Assembly: GCF_005405485.1 (NCBI RefSeq)
Contig: NZ_BJED01000005.1
Span: 1 to 64,000, forward strand
DNA: 64,000 bases
From: Enterococcus hulanensis
Lineage (GTDB): Bacteria; Bacillota; Bacilli; Lactobacillales; Enterococcaceae
Direction: 5' to 3'
A program made the translations under genes and the position numbers. Shown in pieces: positions 59,997 to 64,000 of this stretch. The number at the start of each line of letters is the position of its first letter. Positions within the stretch are counted from its first letter, which is position 1. The notes under the pieces are model-generated. The model searched no databases. It had not been told where the DNA came from and saw only the letters and a program-made list of their open reading frames with translations.

Positions 59997-61373
59997 TTGG
60001 AAAAACAGATCGTTGTTGTTGGCGGGGGACCAGGCGGCTATGTGGCTGCGATTCGTGCCGCCCAGCTCGGTGCAAAAGTCATAGTAGTAGAAAAAGAAAA
60101 AATCGGCGGGACCTGTCTGAATGTAGGCTGCATTCCTACGAAGTCATTATTGCATTCAGCAGATATCTTAGCTCAGGCAAAAAATGGCAAAAAATTCGGT
60201 ATCGACCTATCGGTGGAGTCAGTCGATTGGTCAGCGGTTTTAAAGCGCAAAGATCAAGTTGTTAAGCAGCTGGTCAAAGGTGTCGAAGGATTGATGAAAA
60301 GCAATCAAATCGAAGTAATCAGAGGAACTGCTCGTTTTCTGGATCAGGAGACATTAACGGTAACGTCTGAATCGGATAGATTACAATTAAAGCCGGATAA
60401 AATCATCTTAGCGACAGGATCAAAACCAGCGATTCCGCCAATTAAGGGCTTGGAGCAAGTTCCGTGGCTGGATTCCAGTGATGTGCTGTCTTTAGAAGAA
60501 CTGCCTAATGAGTTGATCATCATTGGCGGCGGCGTGATCGGGATTGAATTTGCTTCGATCTATCAGCGTTTTGGCAGCCAAGTCACGATTATTGAAGAGC
60601 AGAAAGAAATTTTACTAGCGATGGATCAAGAGCTGGCTGCATTGCTGCGAAAAAAAATGATGAAAGAAGGCGTACGTTTTCTTCTAGGTAAACGAGTAGA
60701 AGCTGTTAAGCAAAAAGACGATACATTGACAGTTTTTTTAGGAGAAGAAACCATTACAGGTGAAAAACTGTTGGTAGCTGTTGGTCGCCGCAGCTTCGTG
60801 GAAGGTCTAGGCTTAGAGAATACGAAGATTCAAACAGAGCGTGGAAGCATCATGATTGATGCAAAACTTCAAACGAGCCAGTCAAACGTTTATGCGATCG
60901 GTGATTGTGTGGGAGAAATTTTATTGGCACATTATGCGTCCGCACAAGGTGAGGTCGCGGCAGAAAATGCTTTAGGCGCATTGAAGGATTTTGATGGCAG
61001 TGTGGTACCTGGGTGTGTGTACTCCGATCCAGAATTTGCGAGCGTTGGCTTAACAGAAGAACAAGCAAAAGCTGCAGAAATTCCCTTTGTCGTTGGAAAA
61101 TTTCCTTTGAAAGCCAGCGGGAAAGCCCTAGTGATGGGACAGACCTATGGCTTTGCTAAAGTCTTGATCCGTTCTGATACGCAAGAATTAATCGGTGTTC
61201 ACCTATTGTGTGATCGAGCGACAGATATGATCGCAGAAGCCACTGCTTTGCTCCAGAAAAAAGCAACGATGGAAGATGTCATTGAAACGATCCATCCGCA
61301 CCCAACAGTTAGTGAAATTTTTCGCGAAGCTGTCTTAGCTGCTGATAAACGTGCGATCCACATTCCAAATTAG
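59997..61373 (+). CDS. lpdA: dihydrolipoyl dehydrogenase (E3)
   Basis: FAD-dependent E3 of 458 aa that reoxidises the dihydrolipoyl group with NAD. The FAD motif is VVVGGGPGGYVAAIRAAQLG, the redox-active disulfide is GGTCLNVGCIPTKS, the NAD motif is IIGGGVIGIEFA, and the C terminus has the catalytic His/Glu in HPHPTVSEIF. The TTG at 59997 is favoured because GGGAGG lies 7 nt upstream; the ATG at 59991 would be too close. It is the last gene of the locus; a strong terminator follows. Confidence 0.93.
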   Translation: MEKQIVVVGGGPGGYVAAIRAAQLGAKVIVVEKEKIGGTCLNVGCIPTKSLLHSADILAQAKNGKKFGIDLSVESVDWSAVLKRKDQVVKQLVKGVEGLMKSNQIEVIRGTARFLDQETLTVTSESDRLQLKPDKIILATGSKPAIPPIKGLEQVPWLDSSDVLSLEELPNELIIIGGGVIGIEFASIYQRFGSQVTIIEEQKEILLAMDQELAALLRKKMMKEGVRFLLGKRVEAVKQKDDTLTVFLGEETITGEKLLVAVGRRSFVEGLGLENTKIQTERGSIMIDAKLQTSQSNVYAIGDCVGEILLAHYASAQGEVAAENALGALKDFDGSVVPGCVYSDPEFASVGLTEEQAKAAEIPFVVGKFPLKASGKALVMGQTYGFAKVLIRSDTQELIGVHLLCDRATDMIAEATALLQKKATMEDVIETIHPHPTVSEIFREAVLAADKRAIHIPN

Positions 61374-61375
61374 AT

Positions 61376-61411
61376 AAAAAAACGTCGAAAGCTCAGCTTT
61401 CGACGTTTTTT
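61376..61411. terminator. bidirectional terminator at the end of the operon
   Basis: Near-perfect palindrome, AAAAAACGTCGAAAGCT and its complement, between E3 and the convergent small gene. Confidence 0.92.
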
Positions 61412-61419
61412 CGCTTTTT

Positions 61420-61614
61420 TTAATATGTCCGTCCGCGACGTTTCGTCAACCAGTTGACTAAGAAGTAAGCAATTGCCAATGGAATCGCGATTCTAAAGAA
61501 TAAGCCAATCAAGCCTGATAGGATCGGGCCAACAATACTCAAAATCAAACTAGCAACTAAGAAAAAGCCGACAACAGCTAAAATTCGTACAACCATAGGA
61601 TATTCTTTCATCAT
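61420..61614 (-). CDS. small hydrophobic membrane protein, unknown function
   Basis: Protein of 64 aa with two hydrophobic stretches (about residues 8-30 and 32-53) and a basic C-terminal tail (KRRGRTY). AAGGA lies 8 nt upstream of the ATG. It looks like the short two-helix membrane proteins common in Lactobacillales. I do not recognise a function. The 287 nt upstream (61615-61901) hold no gene that I can support. Confidence 0.65.
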   Translation of the reverse strand: MMKEYPMVVRILAVVGFFLVASLILSIVGPILSGLIGLFFRIAIPLAIAYFLVNWLTKRRGRTY

Positions 61615-61901
61615 TTTAAATTCCTTCTTTCCGTTTGTTTTAACTTAAACCTAGTTTAGCAAAATATTTTCTTACTTACGTCCAACTTAAGACGTATTTA
61701 TTGAGGAAATTAGGCTTAGCTGGTATTTTGCTGCGGAAACAAACAGAGGACTAGCCGTGCGATAGAAATTAAAATAACAATGGAAAAACTTTTATGAAAG
61801 AGCCTGACATTATTCTTGATATTTTAGATATTGTTTTGTTTAATAGACACAGCAAATAAGCTTATTTATTATTAGTATTTTTATCGGTTAGGAGTAGAAA
61901 A

Positions 61902-62474
61902 ATGCCAAAGTCTCGAATTGAAGCTTTCACAGATGCGGTTATCGCGATTATTATGACCTTATTAGTTTTAGAATTACATGAACCAAACGGCCCAACCTGG
62001 TCAGCATTTTTACATATGGAGCATAAGTTTATCGTCTATTTGATTAGTTTTGTAAACTTAGCGATTTATTGGAACAACCATCATCATCTCTTTCAGTTAG
62101 TGCGAAAGGTAGACGGCTGGGTCTTGTGGGCCAATAATTTTCTGATTTTAATGATGACCCTATTTCCCTATGTCACAGCTTGGGTGGGGGATTATCCTTT
62201 TTCTTGGGCGCCGCAAGCGTTGTATGGTCTGGTGGCGTTAGGAACAGACTTTGCCTATTATTTGTTAGTTAGAGCATTGGTACGAGCAAACGGAAAAGAC
62301 TCTACGATCGGGCAATTATTCAGGCACTATCCCAAATTGTATTTATCGATTGGTTTAGCGATTGTGGCGTTGCTTCTAGGAAAATTGATTGCGCCGATCG
62401 CGGTATTGATCGTTAATGTTCTAATTTTATTGATGTGGTTTATTCCAGAAAAAGCAATTGAAAAGACTCTATAG
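61902..62474 (+). CDS. TMEM175 family (DUF1211) channel protein
   Basis: Membrane protein of 190 aa with about six hydrophobic segments. Helix 1 carries the family signature RIEAFTDAVIAIIMTLLVLEL, close to the FSD-like filter motif of bacterial TMEM175 potassium channels. Bacterial members are tetrameric K+-selective or weakly selective channels. It appears to be a single-gene unit. Confidence 0.85.
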   Translation: MPKSRIEAFTDAVIAIIMTLLVLELHEPNGPTWSAFLHMEHKFIVYLISFVNLAIYWNNHHHLFQLVRKVDGWVLWANNFLILMMTLFPYVTAWVGDYPFSWAPQALYGLVALGTDFAYYLLVRALVRANGKDSTIGQLFRHYPKLYLSIGLAIVALLLGKLIAPIAVLIVNVLILLMWFIPEKAIEKTL

Positions 62475-62484
62475 TATAGAAATC

Positions 62485-62520
62485 AGCATCGGCGATTTAC
62501 ATAATCGCAGGTGTTTTTTC
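62485..62520 (+). terminator. weak terminator after the TMEM175 gene
   Basis: Hairpin GCGATT-TACAT-AATCGC, then AGGTG and TTTTTT. The T run is 5 nt from the stem, so efficiency is uncertain. Confidence 0.45.
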
Positions 62521-62526
62521 TTGCAG

Positions 62527-62572
62527 TAGTCACCGACCTCCTTTTCCGGAATGAGAGGTCGCCGATGACTTG
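62527..62572. repeat. imperfect inverted repeat
   Basis: AGTCACCGACCTC pairs with GAGGTCGCCGATGACT across a 14-nt loop, allowing three unpaired bases. There is no T run. It lies in the 132-nt gap between convergent genes. Role is unknown. Confidence 0.4.
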
Positions 62573-62606
62573 AGTGAGCTACTGGTTATTTATTTTTTGA
62601 AGACCT

Positions 62607-63191
62607 TCATGAAGAATCATCTTTGTTTTTGCCTTTTCTACCCCAGAGTCGCGAGAGCTTTCGTTTAAGAATTCCCTCGTGTTTATTCGATGATTGTGAA
62701 GGTGGGGCTTCCTCCGTATCCGAATATATCGGTGATTCTAACGGGGCAGGTTCACTCATACTTGGTGTTACTTCTGGTAATTCTACTGCTGAAACTTTTG
62801 GTTCTAAGTCCTTCTGCGACAATTTCTCTAAGGCAGGCGGACAAGCTAAATCGACGAATTTCTCGTATTTCGGTTTTGAATAATTGGCAGTAGGGACTTC
62901 AATGGACTTCGGTGCAACTGGTAGCTCAATGGCTTCGACTGGATGCTCTGGATCAAACTGAATATATTTAGTGGTTTCAACGTATTTGCAAGTATCGACT
63001 TCGGCAAAAGTTTTCACACCATCTTCTTCTTCAAAAATATCCAAGGTTGTCAATGACTCCAAAGCTTCGCGAATTTCTTCGGCCGATTTTTCGACTGTCG
63101 GATTTTTGACGGTTAGATTCTGTTTCTTGCCGTTGCTTTTATAAAAAGTGGAGACTAATTTTTTGGTTTGGATCGTTTTTACAGCGTACAT
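62607..63191 (-). CDS. DUF2922-like N-terminal domain protein with charged, proline-rich tail
   Basis: Protein of 194 aa. Residues 1-75 (KKLVSTFYKSNGKKQNLTV) are alignable with the small DUF2922 protein at 63728-63940: both have K-LV--F--S-G, an NP turn, a Leu-rich middle and a final VE----I-F. The rest is acidic and proline-rich with repeated ELPVAP/ELPEVTP, and ends in a basic segment (KRKLSRLWGRKGKNK). The start at 63191 follows AAAGGA. No signal peptide or membrane helix is visible. Function unknown. Confidence 0.6.
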   Translation of the reverse strand: MYAVKTIQTKKLVSTFYKSNGKKQNLTVKNPTVEKSAEEIREALESLTTLDIFEEEDGVKTFAEVDTCKYVETTKYIQFDPEHPVEAIELPVAPKSIEVPTANYSKPKYEKFVDLACPPALEKLSQKDLEPKVSAVELPEVTPSMSEPAPLESPIYSDTEEAPPSQSSNKHEGILKRKLSRLWGRKGKNKDDSS

Positions 63192-63213
63192 TTTTTTCAT
63201 TCCTTTCTTATGA

Positions 63214-63606
63214 TTATTCAACTTGCGCTTCTTGAGCGCCAAATATATTACTGATAGAGAAGCGGTTTCGCACAGCGTTGATTGCTTTTTCGGCGTATTG
63301 GCGGACAGGGAAGACCCGCAGATTCAAGTATTTCCATTCCTTTGAAGTGAAATAATGTTTGAAATAGAAAAAGAATTTTTTGATGATCTTGGTGACTTTT
63401 CGTTGAGAGAATAGGTGCTGCACCAGTTCTTTTAAGATTAAATGAAACTCGCCATCTCCTAGGCGTTCGCGGATATTGAGTGCCATCAGGTATTGCACGG
63501 TGCTGTCGGCATCGCCAGAGATTCTGTAGTACGAGTCAATGCGTTTTTCAAGGGTGTTTTTCTTTAAGCTAAATAGTTGTTTGGATGTGAATGGTTGTTC
63601 GTTCAT
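63214..63606 (-). CDS. hypothetical protein, unrecognised
   Basis: Protein of 130 aa, basic and rich in aromatic residues, with FFFYFKHYFTSKEWKYL near the middle. AAGGAG lies 9 nt upstream of the ATG. It lies 22 nt ahead of the DUF2922-like gene on the same strand, so they are probably cotranscribed. No signal peptide or confident domain is visible. I do not recognise it. Confidence 0.55.
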   Translation of the reverse strand: MNEQPFTSKQLFSLKKNTLEKRIDSYYRISGDADSTVQYLMALNIRERLGDGEFHLILKELVQHLFSQRKVTKIIKKFFFYFKHYFTSKEWKYLNLRVFPVRQYAEKAINAVRNRFSISNIFGAQEAQVE

Positions 63607-63686
63607 AGTATGTTCTCCTTTTTAAATGGTTTCAGAAGCTTGCGCAAGTCTTCTGGGATAAATCAATCCTAGGATTTATGTATAAA

Positions 63687-63711
63687 TAAGGGCGGCAGAT
63701 GTTCACCGCCC
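63687..63711 (-). terminator. hairpin downstream of the DUF2922 gene
   Basis: GGGCGG-N10-CCGCCC followed on the minus strand by TTATTT. It is 17 nt after the DUF2922 stop codon. Confidence 0.6.
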
Positions 63712-63727
63712 TCTAAAGCTTCAACGA

Positions 63728-63940
63728 TTAAAAAAGAATCGTTTCATTGATTTCCACGAAACTCGCACTTTCTGCGGTGTCGTAGAGATTATTGCCATCT
63801 TTATTGAATAACTCTAGTGGACCAATTTGATCCAATAGCCCTTTAAGTTCCGCAGGCGTATTGGTCGTATCTGGATTTGAAAGGCTCCAAGTTTGACTGT
63901 TTCCTCCACTGGTTTTAAAATTTGCGACTAGTTTTAACAT
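63728..63940 (-). CDS. DUF2922 family protein
   Basis: Small protein of 70 aa that matches the DUF2922 pattern: LKLVANFKTSGGNSQTWSLS, NP turn, and a terminal VEINETILF. AAAGGAGG lies 7 nt upstream of the ATG. It is a distant paralogue of the N-terminal domain of the 62607-63191 product. DUF2922 genes often sit next to DUF1659 genes; a partial reading frame immediately upstream may be one. Function unknown. Confidence 0.75.
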   Translation of the reverse strand: MLKLVANFKTSGGNSQTWSLSNPDTTNTPAELKGLLDQIGPLELFNKDGNNLYDTAESASFVEINETILF

Positions 63941-63964
63941 CTGTTTTCCTCCTTTTTTCAGGAA

Positions 63965-64000
63965 TTATCCAACGATGAGAGAGAGTGAGAACTTTTTTTT
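63965..64000 (-). CDS. C-terminal end of an upstream CDS (partial)
   Basis: A minus-strand frame is open from the window edge to a TAA at 63965-63967, giving KKKFSLSLIVG. It ends 24 nt before the DUF2922 start, the spacing of an operon partner. Only 11 codons are visible, so identity is unknown; a DUF1659 protein would be the usual neighbour. Confidence 0.25.
   Translation of the reverse strand, partial: KKKFSLSLIVG

Noticed and set aside
57045-61373. The cell's ordinary pyruvate dehydrogenase operon
   Set aside because: The placement behind the RuBisCO-like gene, the split E2 and the missing binding domain do not fit a housekeeping PDH. I cannot fully exclude pyruvate as a substrate.

Overview
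The window is a low-GC Firmicute chromosome segment around the replication origin, most likely an Enterococcus. The evidence is a croRS–serS–guaB gene order, a malolactic mleR-mleS-mleP cluster, pyruvate oxidase, PTS genes, and the order rpmH / dnaA-dnaN-yaaA-recF-gyrB-gyrA / rpsF-ssb-rpsR / gdpP-rplI-dnaB / purA. The genus call rests on remembered gene order and protein resemblance, not on a search. oriC flanks dnaA at about 23.9 kb. Most housekeeping genes point away from it: minus strand to the left (including an rRNA operon whose 16S 5' end is at bases 1-61), plus strand to the right.

Left arm (1-23.3 kb): three tandem rRNA promoters; the CroRS cell-envelope two-component system; a T-box-controlled serS; guaB; a MerR / multidrug MFS / DUF4811 efflux locus; ychF, DUF951, parB-parA and rsmG; a LysR / MFS / aroE / aroD shikimate-quinate catabolic locus with two copies of a probable LysR operator; then mnmG-mnmE, khpB-yidC-rnpA and rpmH. 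Origin and replication region (23.3-39.6 kb): DnaA boxes on both sides of dnaA, a DnaA-trio-like unwinding element, two perfect 16-bp parS sites, and the replication and ribosomal genes. The stretch 39.7-49.3 kb holds degV, the malolactic operon, an ABC-F ATPase, an orphan mannose-type EIIA, pyruvate oxidase and a ZIP metal transporter.

The most striking region is 49.3-61.4 kb. A canonical sigma-54 -24/-12 promoter, preceded by a perfect inverted repeat (probable activator site) and a cre-like site, drives a polyol-type dehydrogenase and a galactitol-type PTS (EIIA, EIIB, EIIC). A sigma-54 activator fused to PTS domains follows. Then come a RuBisCO-like protein (form IV, without the loop-6 lysine) and a complete 2-oxoacid/acetoin-dehydrogenase-type complex: E1alpha, E1beta, a free lipoyl-domain protein, an E2 catalytic domain with no subunit-binding domain, and E3. 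The inferred scheme is that a polyol enters as a phosphate ester, is oxidised to a keto-phosphate, is rearranged or cleaved by the RuBisCO-like protein, and feeds a thiamine-diphosphate/lipoyl complex giving an acyl-CoA. I know of no described pathway with this combination.

The right end (61.4-64 kb) carries a small membrane protein, a TMEM175-family channel, and a minus-strand cluster of small proteins. Two of these share a DUF2922-like domain and one is unrecognised. No tRNA genes, insertion sequences, prophage genes or CRISPR arrays were seen.
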